From: Trichoplusia ni
Lineage: Eukaryota > Arthropoda > Insecta > Lepidoptera > Noctuidae
Direction of reading: 5' to 3'
Assembly: GCF_003590095.1 (NCBI RefSeq)
Contig: NC_039480.1
Coordinates: 6,115,328-6,179,327 of the forward strand
Length of the DNA stretch: 64,000 bases
Part shown: piece after piece, positions 44,001 to 56,429 of the stretch
How positions within the stretch are numbered: position 1 is the stretch's first letter
Layout: every line of letters begins with the position of its first letter
Position numbers and translations under genes: made by a program
Notes under the pieces: generated by a model
Told to the model about the DNA's origin: nothing
Seen by the model: only the letters and a program-made list of their open reading frames with translations
Database searches by the model: none

Positions 44001-47000
44001 TTGGATTTTTGCAACTCGATTTTGAGGCACTTCCCGATAGGCTAGCAGGCTGAAATTTTCAGCGTAGCTTGAAACATGACAATGCAATTTACAACTATAA
44101 ACTGCACGAATAGACTGCGAGAATTGGCGTGGTTGAGGTCACCACGCCAAAACCACTGTCGCAGGTTCGATCCCCGCGTAGGTCAAGTATTTGTGTGACC
44201 CACGAATGCTTGTTCCAAGTCTAGGTGTAATTGTACATATGATTTGTATGTTTGTGAAACCATCCGACACAAGGATTAAATTCATTAGTGCGGGAGTCGT
44301 TTAAAAAAATAAGAAAATTGCTGGACCGATTTTATAAAAATTTTGAATGGAGTGACATCTAAGGAGTCTAGATAAGGCTAGCATAGGACCGTAGAAATTG
44401 GCACGAGAAAGGGGAGACCTATGCCCAGCAGTGGGAGGATAAAGGCTGTGGATGATGGTGATGATATCCATAAAATCTTCTTCAGGTGGAAGCCGACGCG
44501 TCGTCTCTCACGAAAGACCACTGCTTCATTTTGGAGGTCGAACACGATATCTTCGTGCTTATGCCTGAAGGAGCCAAGGCGACCCAGCGGAGGAAGATCA
44601 TCAGCGTCGCCAACTCCCTGCGTGATGACTATCATAATGGAAGAGCCACTATTGAAATTATTGGTAAGATCTTTTCATTACTAATATTATAAATGTGAAA
44701 GTGTGGATGTTTGGCTCTTTTTTACTCAATCACGCAAAAACGGCTGAACGGATTTGGATAAAAGTTGGTACACAGATAGTTTATAACCAGGATTAACACA
44801 TAGGATATATTTCCCCAGACATTTTATCCCGATTTAATGTTCACGTGGGATCATTTTCGACATGTAGCGCGAGGGCCCGCAGACACAGTTAGCGTATTAT
44901 AAAGAGGAAAGATTTGCCACAATGGGTGGTCTTTTCGCTTTTTGGCAATAAGACCGCCCATTGTGCCACCATGTAACTGTTTAATTCTATAAAATCCTGT
45001 ACTTATGTGGTGTGCAATAAATAATATTCTATCAAAGCTTTTGATTTGTAAGTGTTATGTTAAATATTATAAAAAAAACAGTGTTTTAGTTTTCGGATTA
45101 GTTAAATTTTGGACACATTGACATGAGAATTTTATATTTATTAGAAGTTTTAATTTCTTTATCAGATGAGTTCTCCACGAGTGAAGACTACGGTCTCTTC
45201 TTTGAAGCTCTCGGCTCCGGGTCCGTGGATGATCTGACCAGCGAGGATTCTTCCTCCGTAAGTATCTTATCATAAATTTATATCATCATAATCATCTTCC
45301 TAGCCTTTCCGAACTATATTGGGGTCGGCTTCCAGTCTAACCGGTTCAGCTAAGTACCAGTGTTTCACAAGGAGCGACTGCCTATCTGACCTCCTCAACC
45401 CAGTTACCAGGGCAACACGATACCCCTTAGTTAGACTAATTGTTAGACTTTCTAGCTTCTGATTACCTGTAACGACTATCAAAGATCTTTAAATAATAGG
45501 CGGGTGCCACAATTTAACGTGCCTGTCGGAACATGGAGGAACTAGTTATGACATAGACGATCGACCGACCGTATCAAGCATAGCTTTGCCTGAAATCGAT
45601 GAACTTGTACAGTTGTTATTTAGAGACGATGTTCTATCATGTAATACACTCTTTAGAAAACTTGCTTTTGCAAGCTTTTCAAAATAAATCGTATTTAAAA
45701 ATTACTTCAAGAACTTTGAACACTTACAAAATTACGTCCTCTCTGAAACAGTTTTCCAAAGATTGTGATTTAAAAGTTAGCTATTAATTAATTCGTTCTT
45801 TTCAGACTTACGCTCGCGATGACATCTCGGCGGTATACTTATACAGGGTGTTGACTGGTGATGAGATTGAATTGGTCTCTCTGAACAAACCTTACAAACA
45901 GAGTCAGCTGTCTTCTGACGTAAGTAATTTTTGTGTAAATTGTGTGAATTTGCAAGATATTTTTCTCACGTTTTGATACACTCACTTTTCTTGTTTGTTT
46001 GTCGTTCCGGTTGGATTTTTAGGCAATTTTGACGCCCTTCCAGATAAGCTAGCAGGCTGAAATTTTCAGGGTAGCTTCAAACTCGATGACAATGCAATTT
46101 ACATTTATAAAAACGGCTGGACCGATTTTGATAAAATTTTAATAGAGTAACTTTTAAAAATTGGGATTTGCTTTTTTGAATACTGTTAATTTTGATCGAT
46201 AACTTCTCTTTCCAGAATGTCTACGTGTTGGATACTCCTTGCTCTGGAGTGTACGTATGGGTGGGGTCTGAGGTGGATGGTGAGATTAGGAACACCTACC
46301 ATGAGATAGCCAACCAATACCTTGAAGTCAAGGGCTATCCTGCCTGGGTGAGTTCTACTTATTAATTTATTTGTTTATAGCCTTACAAAAAATCCTATCT
46401 TATCATCAGCCTTTTCTCAACTACGTTGAAGTCGGCTGCCAGTCTAACCGGATTCAGCTACCTACCAGTGCTGTCACAAAAACGCGGATGACGTAGCACG
46501 GCAGTTCAGGTTTAGTCAGTAAGAGTCTGACACATCCATTCCCTCCCCGAGGGAGTGGGTATCCATTAGGAATCCCCGCCTTACCAAAAAAAGGAAAAAA
46601 GTAAATAATCTACTCAAATCGATAGATGTGATAAAGACATTAATTTATACTCTGGGTATACCGTCTGGATGTAATTTTATCTATGTTATTATGCATATAT
46701 ATTATAGAAATATATAACTATGTTTATCAGTTGTCTAGTACTCATAATACAAGCTTAGCTTCGTTTCAGACTAGATGGTGTTGTGTGAAACATGTGGAAT
46801 ATCATTATCATTTAATGTAAAAAATAGGGCTGAAAACCGACTTTCCTTATTTTTCAGGTAAATGTAACGAAGGTCCGTGAAGGTGCGGAGAGCTCAACCT
46901 TCAAGCAATACTTCCACAACTGGGAGACCATACAGATGTTCTCCACCAAGGGATTGGTCACTGAATCTGGTATGAAGAACTTCTACAAGAACCACTAAAA

Positions 47001-50000
47001 ATATTATATCATCATCATCAACGGCCTAGCCTTTTCCCAACTATGTTGGGGTCGGCTTCCAGTCTAACCGGTTTCAGCTCAGTACCAGTGTTTTACAAGA
47101 AGCGACTGCCTATCTGACCTCCTCAACCCAGTTACCTGGGCAACACGATACCCCTTGGTTAGACTGGTATATACCATCAACATCATCATCAGCCCATACT
47201 CGTCCACTGCTGGACATAGTCCTCCCCAATAGATGCCATCAAGATCTATTTTCGACTGCTCGCATCCAGCTCCTGCCGGCTACCTTGCGCTGATCATCAC
47301 TCATCCTATACATTTAAGGATTGGGAATCGATTGACTATATGTGTAGTTGAGTAGTGGAGGTGGTGTGCAATGTCATGAATGACGTATCGTGGGTTCGAT
47401 CTCCGTTTAGGACAAGCATTTGTGTGATCCACGAATGCTTGTTACTCTTAACAGAAGGATCGAATAATACAACATAGAAGACACTGAAAACGACTATTAT
47501 AAATTTTTAACATTGAATCACACTAATAATATAAATGTCAAAGTATCTGTATGTCTGTGTATTTATAACCTCTTCACGCTTAAACGGCTGGACAGATTTT
47601 GATGAAATTCGGTACGGAGGTAGTTAATACACTGGATTACCACATAAGCTTAGCTATATGATAGTGCTGTATTCACCTTTCCGAGGTTTGCCTTTCGCGG
47701 GCAATTTAATTAACCATATTGTTTTCGTTCTTTTAGATGCTGGCTACTTTTCCGAGGATGCTGAGAAATCAGCGTCGACTGCCAAGCAGATCGGTAAGAG
47801 TGCAGCTGCTAGAGGATACATGCCAGACCAGGGAGATGGGAGTTACACCGTTACCAGGTAGGGTCTGACTATATTTGGTTACTTTGTCAAGCCTTAGAAA
47901 CTAAGCCTACCTTACAAAGCTAATTTTTTTGAGTTACCAGTTATGGTTGGGGAAAAAGTTATTGTCGGGGTGATGCAAAAACAGGAATGTTATGAGTATG
48001 AAGTGTCTTTCTGTCTGTCTGTAGCATTATAGCTTTCTGATGCTTTGAGCGATTTCAATTTAGTTGATTTTGTATTAAAGGTGAATTTTGCGGGATCGTC
48101 ATTCTCCTGCAATTATCCCAAATTTCAAACTCAAACTACATATCACTTTTTGCCATTCTGATTATGAAGATTTTTGGTTAAAAGTTAGGGCTTAAAATTT
48201 TTAATTCGTGGATCACACGAATGCTTGTCCTACGCGAGCTCCGAACTCTCGCCATATACCACACATCACTCGGCTAACCGTGCATTTGAAAACCAACTAA
48301 AACCCATAACCATTTATCCCAGGATAACAGGAGAACAACAGGACATTACCGAGACCTTCGAGTCTGGCGTAGCCCGCTTCTACCAAAGCGAGGTCTACGT
48401 CATCAAATACCAGTACAGCATTGATGATGCTGATGCCTACGTCATCTATCTGTGGATTGTAAGTATTTAGACATGTGGAATGATTAAATGATACAACGGT
48501 TTACTCACGCCTATGTATCGGGATCGCCCGACTAGTTTCGGACCTAACGGGAGTCCTTAATCATGAGCTGACGCAGCGGGCGAGCGATAAATACTCTTAA
48601 ACCATCATGCATCGATAGTTATGAACGATAACAATTGAAATAATTTCCCAATGCTGGGCAAAGAATCCCGTCCCCCTCTTCGACAATCTTCAATCTCTTG
48701 TACTCATACAAATTTTCTGTAGCTTACGAAAACAAAAAGAAACTTGTTTCTTCCAAATTCAATTTCAATTTCATTGTATCTACCAAATGTGTTACATATT
48801 TTTGATTCTGCGATATACTTCATATGTTTTTTTGAACCACTTCTTCCTCAAACCTGAACTAAGTTGAACTAAAGTAAAAACTTCAATTTCACTCCTTTCT
48901 TCAGGGCACAGACGCCAGCAATGATGATAAGCAAGCTGGCTTGGAGCTGGTGAACCAGTTGGAGGACGAACTGGAAGGCGGAGTGACTTTAGTAAAGGTT
49001 CCGCAAGGAAAGGAACCCAAACACTTCCTTAGTATTTTCAAAGGTAAGACTATGAAAATAAAGTTCAAATTCGTATTCTTCTTCTTTAAGCATTCCGTGT
49101 TGCAGGCACGTTAAATTGTAGGTCCCGACTGTTATTCATACATCTTTGACAGTCGTTACAGGTAGTCAGACGCTTGAAAAGCCTGACAACCAGTCTAACC
49201 AAGGGGTATCGTGTTGCCCAGGTGACTGGGTTGAGGAGGTCAGATAGGCAGTCGCTCCTCGTAAAACACTGGTACTTAGCTGAATTCGGTTAGACTGGTA
49301 GCCACTCCCAACATATGTGGGGAAAGGCTAGGATGATGACGATGGTTATTTTAGTAAAGGTTAGCGAACAGGTAACTTAATAGTCCTCCTGACGAGTGCA
49401 CGGATACCCTGGAATACCCCGGAACCCACTGAACGCGACGTGTTGATACGATCCCCACGTACAACAAGAGTTTGCATGATCAACGAATGCTTGTCCTGAA
49501 TCTGGGCGTCTTGTGCATGTGACTTAAATGTTTGTGAAACCCAAGACACAAGGATTAAATTCCTAAGAATGGGAGTCTATTTTTAGAACTGCTGTCAGTA
49601 ACTCGCTTGAACAAATCTTCTATGCTAGCTATGAGCTAAAGATATGTTCTTCTTTCAGGTCAACTATCAATTTTGTTCGGTGGTTCCGATACAGACTACA
49701 AACCGGTCAACTCTAGAGGCACCTACGAGGAGGATAGTGTGCGTCTGTTCAGAGTAAGTCAATTTTACATCGACTTTAAGATCGATTAAAACCAAGAGGT
49801 GAAAAGAGGGGTGATATTAGTTGGATGTGGTTGTAAGTGAAATAATAGCATCCGAACGGTTTGAGTGATTTTATTGTAGACTACAATAAAATCACTCAAA
49901 CCGTTCGGATGCTTTTCTGTAAAGGTGAATTTTGTGCGAGTGTTCCTTCTTAGACATGTTTGATAAAAATTTGTTTAGCCGTTTAATAGATGTGGGGAGT

Positions 50001-53000
50001 AAAATTGGTGGAGAGAAACTGAATGCGTAAAATATACCCTTTTCTTTCCAATTCTTGTAATTTCATCATCATCATCATCTTCTCAGCCTATAGCAGTCCA
50101 CTGTTGGAAATAGGCCTCTCCATAATTTCTCCAGCGCGACCGGTTCGTTGCCACCTGCATCCAACGGGACCCAGCGGTCTTGTAATTTAATACATAATAA
50201 TGGATACGTATGTTTATTTTGTCCCGCAAACATATTTTTTTCTAATTACAGTATAGAACATACACGTAGCGTCACGATTTAATTTTTTTACGAATTCGTT
50301 ACGTCACAAATCCTCTTCTGAACTTGAATACAGTTTATCCTTGTAATTTTGAATTGTTTAGGGTAAATTAAAAAATACGTGTTCGATATTTTTTACCATT
50401 TAACTAAGGAACTAAATATATTTTTACTATTAATACCCAGTCATCATCCCTATTACATTATTCTCAAATACATTTGACGTCTCTAGGTTGAAGGCACGGA
50501 GCTTGGAGTGGACATGCGAGGACAGCAGGTCACGGAAACAGCTGACAGCTTGGAAGATGATGACGTATACGTGCTGGAGAGCCCCGAGACCATCTACATC
50601 TGGATAGGAAAGGTAAATAACTGTCATTATCATGAAATTGACTGGCCTGTTTGGTCTAGTGGTTAGTGACCCTGACTGCTATACCGGAGGTCGTGTTCGA
50701 TTCCCACCCAGGACAAATGTTTGTGTGATGAGCACGATCATTTGTTTTGTGTCTGGGTGTAATTTATCTATATTATGTATGTATTTAGAAATATGTATAT
50801 AAGTATGTTTGTCAGTTGTGTAGTACTAATAATACAAGCTCTGCTTAGTTTGAGACTAGATGGTGTTGTGTGAAAGTTGTGGAATGTTTATTTATCATGC
50901 TGGCCTTTTCCCAACTATGTTGGAGTCGGCTTCCAGTCTAACCGGATTCAGCTAAGTTCCAGTGTTGAATGGCTATATTGTTCACCACGCTAGCTAGCAG
51001 CGGCCGATTTCAAATTTCAATATTTGAAATTCAGGTTTCCTCACAATGTTTTCTCTCACATTCAGTGATATCTTTAAAAGCCACATTTGATTAGTCGTGA
51101 TCGTCAAAATGGAGGGACCAAGTCTCCAATGTCTGTCATACACATATAAAATAATAATACCATTAATCTACTATTTCCTACCTTCGCTATAATTTTTGCT
51201 ACCTCATCATTATACATAATATTTTAACAAAATGCTTGGTCCCTCCATCATGATGTCAGGATGGAGGGACCAAACTGATAGACTACTTCCTGGATTGTTC
51301 TACCTACTTAATGTTATAAAGCCTTAATTCTACCTTAATATTATTGAGTTTGATTGCCCAAAACATATATCGTTTTAAAGATATCGATTACATAAGTTGG
51401 TCCCTCCAAATTGACGTTTCAATTTTTTAGTGCAACATCTAAATGCGCGGTTTATTTTTGATTTTCGAAGGATTAATATTTACTACCTATTTACTACCTT
51501 CAAATCATACAATTTTTTTTCATTTAAAATTATTCTTACGAGCCAAAAACGCATTAAGAAATAAGTTGTTACAACGTTCAAATTTTAGTAGTAGCATTAA
51601 TAAAGGTGATTTTTAATAAGAATAGAACAAAAATATCTAACCAATATTAAATATACATAACTTTAGTTCTCTTTAGTTCTCAAATATTACTATTTATTTT
51701 ATTGTTCTCATAATACTCAACGTAGGTAAACACAAAAAAAATAATTGAAGGTAGTTCTCAAACATAGTCGATGATTGCATTGTAGTCAAGCTGTTTGCGA
51801 TAACTGCCTGGCTAACAGAGTGCATTTACAGTGATTTAATTATCATTTTTCCGTAGTTTTTGTAACAATAGTTAACCATTTATCATGAAGAGGGGAAGGA
51901 AGAGTGCGATTTCCCTAGATATTCAGAAAACTGTGTTTTTAAAGTACAGAAGTGCATTACAAAGTAGTGAATTACCATCACCATGTGATCAAATATTTGC
52001 TGATATCAGCAAGGAATTAGACTATAAAATGTCGGTAAAAAGTTTATATATTTCTTTAAAAACTAATTACAATTACTTTTTTAATGAAAATATCCTTGAT
52101 TCTGAGCCAGATAGTATAGAAGAAATTGTTGAAAGTTTTGAAACGAATAGCGAAATTAATCACGTAAAAGATACAGACAGTCAGGAAAAAATACAGTTTT
52201 ATTTAGATATACATTCTTGGAAAAAAATACAACCTATTCAAAAGTATGTAAAGAGAAATGACCCCGCCACAAGATCAAAATACAGGAAAAAGTGGACGTT
52301 ACCAAGTTACCAATGGGCTGAATTATTAAGAAAAGATTTATGGGAGAAAACTAAAAAACCCTGCTCTTGGCGATTTCACTCAACTCATGTAAAACCGGAC
52401 GAATCAGTGTCATGTTATGGTTCTTGTAAAGAATGTGGTGCTACTATAGAAGTTTTGATAAATTGGCCAACAGAAAAAGTCATTAATTGTACTTGCACAG
52501 TTAAAAAAGAAAAGATTGACTTCGTACACAAAAAATCAAGAAAATTAAAGTTATCGCCACTAAAACGTAAAGAGCTTAGTGATATCTTGAAAAATTCTTC
52601 TGCGGTATCTGTAAGGAACTCTTTAGTAGATTCTTCAATGGACGCTAATGATAGTGAGCCAACTCATATACCTAAATTAGGGACGCTGCACCTGTGTAAT
52701 TTTGTTAATTGGAAAAATATAACTAGAATAATAGTAATATTTAAATATATTTCATTACAACCTGTCACAGGATCTCATTTATATAAGGTGCTGTGAGAAA
52801 TTTTGTATGATTTGAAGGTAGTAAATAGGTAGTAAATATTAATCCTTCGAAAATCAAAAATAAACCGCGCGTTTAGATGTTGCACTAAAAAATTGAAACG
52901 TCAATTTGGAGGGACCAACTTATGTAATCGATATCTTTAAAACGATATATGTTTTGGGCAATCAAACTCAATAATATTAAGGTAGAATTAAGGCTTTATA

Positions 53001-55102
53001 ACATTAAGTAGGTAGAACAATCCAGGAAGTAGTCTATCAGTTTGGTCCCTCCATCCTGACATCATGATGGAGGGACCAAGCATTTTGTTAAAATATTATG
53101 TATAATGATGAGGTAGCAAAAATTATAGCGAAGGTAGGAAATAGTAGATTAATGGTATTATTATTTTATATGTGTATGACAGACATTGGAGACTTGGTCC
53201 CTCCATTTTGACGATCACGATTAGTCTGATGTGGTGTGCAATAAAGCATATTATATTCTATACCACTATTCCCGAATGATTGAGGTCACCACGCCAAACA
53301 CACCAAGCACGACGTGTAGCTCGATCCCCGCGCAGGACAAGCATTTGTGTGATCCACGAATGCTTGTCCTGAGTCTGGGTGTCATTGTGCATGCGACTTG
53401 AATGTTTGTGAAACTCAAGACACAAGGATTAAATTCCTTAATGCGGGAGTCGTTCTTTTGATACAACTACTAACAAATTAATGCCACCAATGAAGTGCCA
53501 CGCTGTATAAAAAAACTCATCATTCCTTTTATCGTTCTTCAGGAGTCAAATGAGACAGAGCAGGAGGCTGTGAACAACTTCGTCCAGGCCCTGGTTGACA
53601 AGGAGATCACCACTGTGCAACAGGGAGAGGAACCCGACGAATTCTGGGAACTTCTAGGTATGAGTTTCATGGTGAAGATATGTCCTTATTTTTGGTATAG
53701 CAGAGGAATCCTTATGGACACCCGCCAGCTCGTCTGAGTAAACATGCGGCTTGCTCGCGACCCCGCCACCGCTTGAACTCATGATTGAATGATGCATTGA
53801 ACATTTTGACGTCACTTTCGGTTTGATTTGCGAGAGAGTGATGACCGACGAGTACCTTTACAAATCAGCTGATCGGGAGCAGTCTTTAGTGTTTTATTTA
53901 CATTGCCTTTTTTCGTGAAATTTTTTTGTATAGGCGTCCGGCGTTAAAAACATGTTTCTCTTTCACAGTAGTCATATAAAAAACATTCTTCTACAGGAGG
54001 AGCCCCAGAAGAGAAAGAGGATCCATCAGGCTGGCGTCTAGCAGTGAACAGGAGGGTCACCACTCCGCGCACCCTCACAGCTGCCACCGTCACCGTCACC
54101 AAGAAGATCAAGTTTGAGGACTTCGATGATGAGTACTCTCAACAGGTGAGAATTCTTGAATAATAACATTCTTGCCCGCGGGAACGAGCGCTACACGAAC
54201 GGAAGCCGACGGGAACAAAAATCGGGATAAAAAAATACGTAACCAACATTTATTTAATGATGCAATGGTTTAATTATACATTATTATTATTATATTACAT
54301 TTATATTATACCGATAAATACGCGTGAGTAAACCGTTGCATCATTTAATAATGAATCAGTCTTACGATAGTTTTTTGAAATTTGTCTGAGGGACTAAAGT
54401 ATTCAGTTTTTTTCAAATGTCCTATTTATCGAGTGGCAAAAAATAAGAGTCATGCCTCCAAATTTATTTAATAACGCTTTATTCATGAATGATTATCGGA
54501 ATATCCGCTCTAGTTTTGGAACCAACCAGAGTCCTCAATCATGAGCTGACGCGATGGAAGGTTTTCGAGTCGAAAGATTCCATGTAGGTCTGAAACTAAT
54601 CGGGCTTTACCGATAAATACTCACGCTTATTATTAGTAAACCATTATCAAATAGATCATTATGAGTCAACCTCATGAAAGTTACTATGATAATTTAAAAC
54701 GCGGTATTTTCTTGTCTGCTTTTCAACAGGATCTTTCTGACGACGGAGTCTACATACTGGACACAGGAGAAGAACTGTACTTGTGGCAAGGAAACAACAT
54801 TCCCGAACGAGTGAAGATGGCCAGGCTGGATATCATTAAAGTGAGTTTGTTTTCATCTTACCGAAACCTGGGCAACTTTTCTGCTATCTACAATGGCCCA
54901 TGAATGAGTGTGAATTAGATTAAATTTGAAACTAAAGGTACATATTCTCTTAAGCATTTTGCCAACACCGTAATTGGAATTGATTGACCGTGATTGCTCC
55001 GACCCGAACTGAATTTCCAATTAGAAAAATTGCTTACGATAAGTGATAATTTTATACAATTTACATTAATTCATTGGCCATAGATTGTAAATAACAGAAT
55101 TG

Positions 55103-55152
<50 letters not shown>

Positions 55153-56429
55153 TGGGAAAAAGACTCTCTACACTCCCCTTTTTCTGTTTTGTTAATTGCA
55201 TCTTAGATTCAGTAAAAAAGTACACAGCGTATAAGTTAGACATATTGGTGCTTGCCTCCTTATGAGATCGAACAGCAAAGCCACCAAATAAGAATACTTT
55301 TAAACAAAACGACGACTCCCGCTGTAAGGGGTCAATTTGTCTGTATCTTTTTGTGTCCGTTTCCTAAGAACTTCGTAATCAATGAACCGATTTTCATTTA
55401 ACGTTAAATTCCTGAAAATCATCAAGTTTTGCTCAGTGCTTTTTAACTTAAAGTTATATTAGGTTATAATTGTATTTTTAGAGACCAGAAGGGGTATTTA
55501 TTAAAAAAAAACAAATGGGGAGGTAGTTACCTCTCTGCACATTTATTAATTTACAGAAATAAGTAAACAACACTCAAACTAATTACATAAGGAACAAGAA
55601 TTAACTAATCACCTAAGACACACTAAAATAAGGCAATTTTAACACAACAATAAAAGAATACAGGCCTGACGACGCTTGGACAGTGTTACCGCTCCGAGTG
55701 ACGACTGACAAATGGGCCGCGCGCGCGTCGGCCCGCTTCTTTTATACTTGTGCTAAGTTGATATGTTGGTCTTCCATAACAGTATGTTTTTGTTGCTAAA
55801 AAAGTATTATTTCCTAAGGAATATATAGAGGATGATGGTTTGGAGCGCACTGTGGACTCAGCTCTCGTGATCTTCGTGAAGCAAGGACAAGAGCCGAGCG
55901 TATTCAAGAAGTTATTCTCTGAGTGGGATAATGATATGTGGGATGTAAGTATTTTTTACAAAACCAAGTATTTTGAAGCTGGTAGCGACGACACCGTCCG
56001 AAAATGGGTGACCATCTTTGTCATAACGAGTTCCTCCGTGTTTCGGAAGGCACGTTACATTGTGGGTCCCGGCTGTTATTCCTACATCTTTTACAGAAGA
56101 TACAGGTAGTCAGAAGCTAGAAAGTCTGACAACCAGTCTAACTAAGGGGTATCGTGTTGCCCAGGTAACTGGGTTGAGGACTGCAAAACACTGGTACTTA
56201 GCTGAATACGGTTAGACTGGAAGCCGACCCCATCGATTTTTATTTTCTAACTTTTCCCCCATGGGAAAAGCTAAAATATAAAACAGTAGGGTAATATATT
56301 TATTGTTATTTTTGATTCTATGTAATATATTCTATTTATGCAACTTTTTTCATATTTTTGCAGAACCAAGCATCATATGAAGACATTAAAAACGAAACGA
56401 AAGCTGCAAACTCTAAAGGCGATGAATAA
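38063..56429 (+). CDS. Gel: Gelsolin, six-domain, 19 coding exons, 752 aa
   Basis: Calcium-regulated actin-severing and capping protein. Exons: 38063-38125, 40216-40290, 41274-41466, 42061-42176, 44486-44663, 45166-45257, 45806-45919, 46216-46347, 46858-46969, 47737-47857, 48323-48458, 48905-49043, 49659-49753, 50487-50612, 53543-53657, 53997-54145, 54730-54840, 55819-55944, 56364-56429. All junctions keep phase. N-terminus MEHPAFADAGGNPGIEIWTI is typical. Gelsolin repeats are recognised by G1 DSYIVLK/FWLGSKTTQDKKGSAA (residues ~40-77), G2 HCFILEVEHDIFVLMPEGA, G3 YVLDTPCSGVYVWVGSE, G4 VYVIKYQYSIDDADAYVIYL, G5 VYVLESPETIYIWIGKESNE, G6 VYILDTGEELYLWQGNN. Insects make secreted and cytosolic forms. 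The frame is open upstream of this ATG (QVLVWT-M) after a possible ATTTTAG acceptor, so a secreted-form exon may lie upstream. AATAAA at 56507. Confidence 0.93.
38137..38607. mobile_element. Two Helitron-like copies, tail to tail, in gelsolin intron 1
   Basis: Plus copy 38137-38396 ends CAGCTAG. A minus copy without its 3' end occupies about 38425-38607. Together they form a large imperfect inverted repeat just 12 nt after the exon-1 donor. Confidence 0.7.
38825..39115. repeat. Interspersed repeat (inverted partner of 930-1260)
   Basis: Includes a nine-G run and GGAGTCTCTTGCCTCTCCTGGCG, the reverse complement of the first copy. Within gelsolin intron 1. Confidence 0.65.
39735..40145 (+). mobile_element. 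Two Helitron-like elements in tandem (intron 1)
   Basis: Third-subfamily copy ending GTTTGCTGGGTCAGCTAG (about 40021), directly followed by a fourth-subfamily copy ending GGCGAAAGGCTAG. Confidence 0.65.
41027..41250 (+). repeat. SINE family 3 in gelsolin intron 2
   Basis: Plus-strand copy from GACCTCCGTGGTCGAGTGGCG to CAATGTATGTGATGTTGTCCGC, ending 23 nt before the exon-3 acceptor. Confidence 0.85.
42255..42620. repeat. LINE tail fragment plus reversed interspersed repeat (intron 4)
   Basis: Plus: VKDDMAVKSVSCEMTADIKV coding remnant to about 42400. Then the reversed ..ATTTTCAAGGTAGC-type repeat to 42620. Confidence 0.6.
42825..43140 (-). repeat. SINE family 3 followed by a tRNA-like head (intron 4)
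   Basis: Full reversed family-3 copy to 43045. Then 43075-43140 reads on the minus strand as GGTCTAATGGTAAGAGGCCT..GTCGGTTCGATTCC, another tRNA-like promoter region. Confidence 0.75.
44105..44310 (+). repeat. SINE family 1 (intron 4)
   Basis: GTTGAGGTCACCACGCC..GCAGGTTCGATCCCCGCG..TTAGTGCGGGAGTCGTTT. The preceding 43150-43960 is AT-rich intron with nothing identifiable. Confidence 0.75.
44912..44972. repeat. Imperfect hairpin, small MITE-like
   Basis: TGCCACAATGGGTGGTCTT and AAGACCGCCCATTGTGCCA face each other around a short loop containing TTGGCAATA. Confidence 0.6.
49385..49575 (+). repeat. SINE family 1 (gelsolin intron 12)
   Basis: Degraded head, clear CTTGTCCTGAATCTGGGCGTC..GTGCATGTGACTTAAATG tail. 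Confidence 0.65.
49848..49912. repeat. Perfect 32-bp palindrome in gelsolin intron 13
   Basis: Arms 49848-49879 and 49881-49912 with a single A between. Arm starts GCATCCGAACGGTTTGAGTG. Confidence 0.95.
50640..50890 (+). repeat. SINE family 2 (gelsolin intron 14)
   Basis: Best-preserved plus-strand copy: TTTGGTCTAGTGGTTAGTGA.., ATTCCCACCCAGGACAAATG, ATGAGCACGATCATTTGTT, GGTGTAATTTATCTATATTA, GTTGTGTAGTACTAATAATAC, GAGACTAGATGGTGTTGTGTG. Confidence 0.88.
51097..53218. mobile_element. Foldback MULE DNA transposon, internally deleted
   Basis: A 2122-bp element with long terminal inverted repeats at 51097-51512 and 52803-53218 (416 nt each, nearly identical). The outermost sequence is GTGATCGTCAAAATGGAGGG and its complement. 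GATTAGTC flanks it on both sides (51089-51096, 53219-53226), an 8-bp target-site duplication. TIRs contain several copies of TGGAGGGACCAA on both strands. Long TIRs, 8-bp duplication and the encoded protein point to the MULE/NOF-Foldback group. Inserted in gelsolin intron 14 in a way that leaves the splice sites untouched. Confidence 0.9.
51885..52796 (+). CDS. MULE-like transposase N-terminal part, 303 aa
   Basis: Intact frame between the two inverted repeats; its stop lies 7 nt before the right repeat. Starts MKRGRKSAISLDIQKTVFLK. The central segment (about residues 140-220) KWTLPSYQWAELLRKDLWEK, CSWRFHSTHVKPDESVSCYG, CKECGATIEVLI is like the Cys-containing N-terminal region of insect MULE/Phantom-type transposases (recalled, not searched). 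The DDE catalytic domain is absent: after residue 260 the chain becomes short and unrelated. It is therefore probably the remnant of a larger transposase gene after internal deletion, and the element would need activity supplied elsewhere. Confidence 0.72.
   Translation: MKRGRKSAISLDIQKTVFLKYRSALQSSELPSPCDQIFADISKELDYKMSVKSLYISLKTNYNYFFNENILDSEPDSIEEIVESFETNSEINHVKDTDSQEKIQFYLDIHSWKKIQPIQKYVKRNDPATRSKYRKKWTLPSYQWAELLRKDLWEKTKKPCSWRFHSTHVKPDESVSCYGSCKECGATIEVLINWPTEKVINCTCTVKKEKIDFVHKKSRKLKLSPLKRKELSDILKNSSAVSVRNSLVDSSMDANDSEPTHIPKLGTLHLCNFVNWKNITRIIVIFKYISLQPVTGSHLYKVL
53270..53460 (+). repeat. SINE family 1 (gelsolin intron 14)
   Basis: GGACAAGCATTTGTGTGATCCACGAATGCTTGTCC hairpin and the full tail through GCGGGAGTCGTTC. 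It lies just right of the MULE. Confidence 0.85.
54180..54640. repeat. Repeat with AATGATGCAATGGTTTA blocks (gelsolin intron 16)
   Basis: CGATAAATACGCGTGAGTAAACC, TTAATAATGAATCAGTCTTACGATAG and TCATGAGCTGACGC recur at 33590-33620, 39595-39735, 40145-40180, 48485-48610, 53725-53835 and 60915-60950. Unclassified. Confidence 0.55.
55105..55150 (+). repeat. (GA)n microsatellite, gelsolin intron 17
   Basis: About 22 GA units, nearly uninterrupted. Confidence 0.95.

Noticed and set aside
54661..54903. Independent start ATG at 54661 for an 80-residue protein
   Set aside because: It overlaps gelsolin exon 17. The splice acceptor at 54729 and the kept phase explain the coding part.
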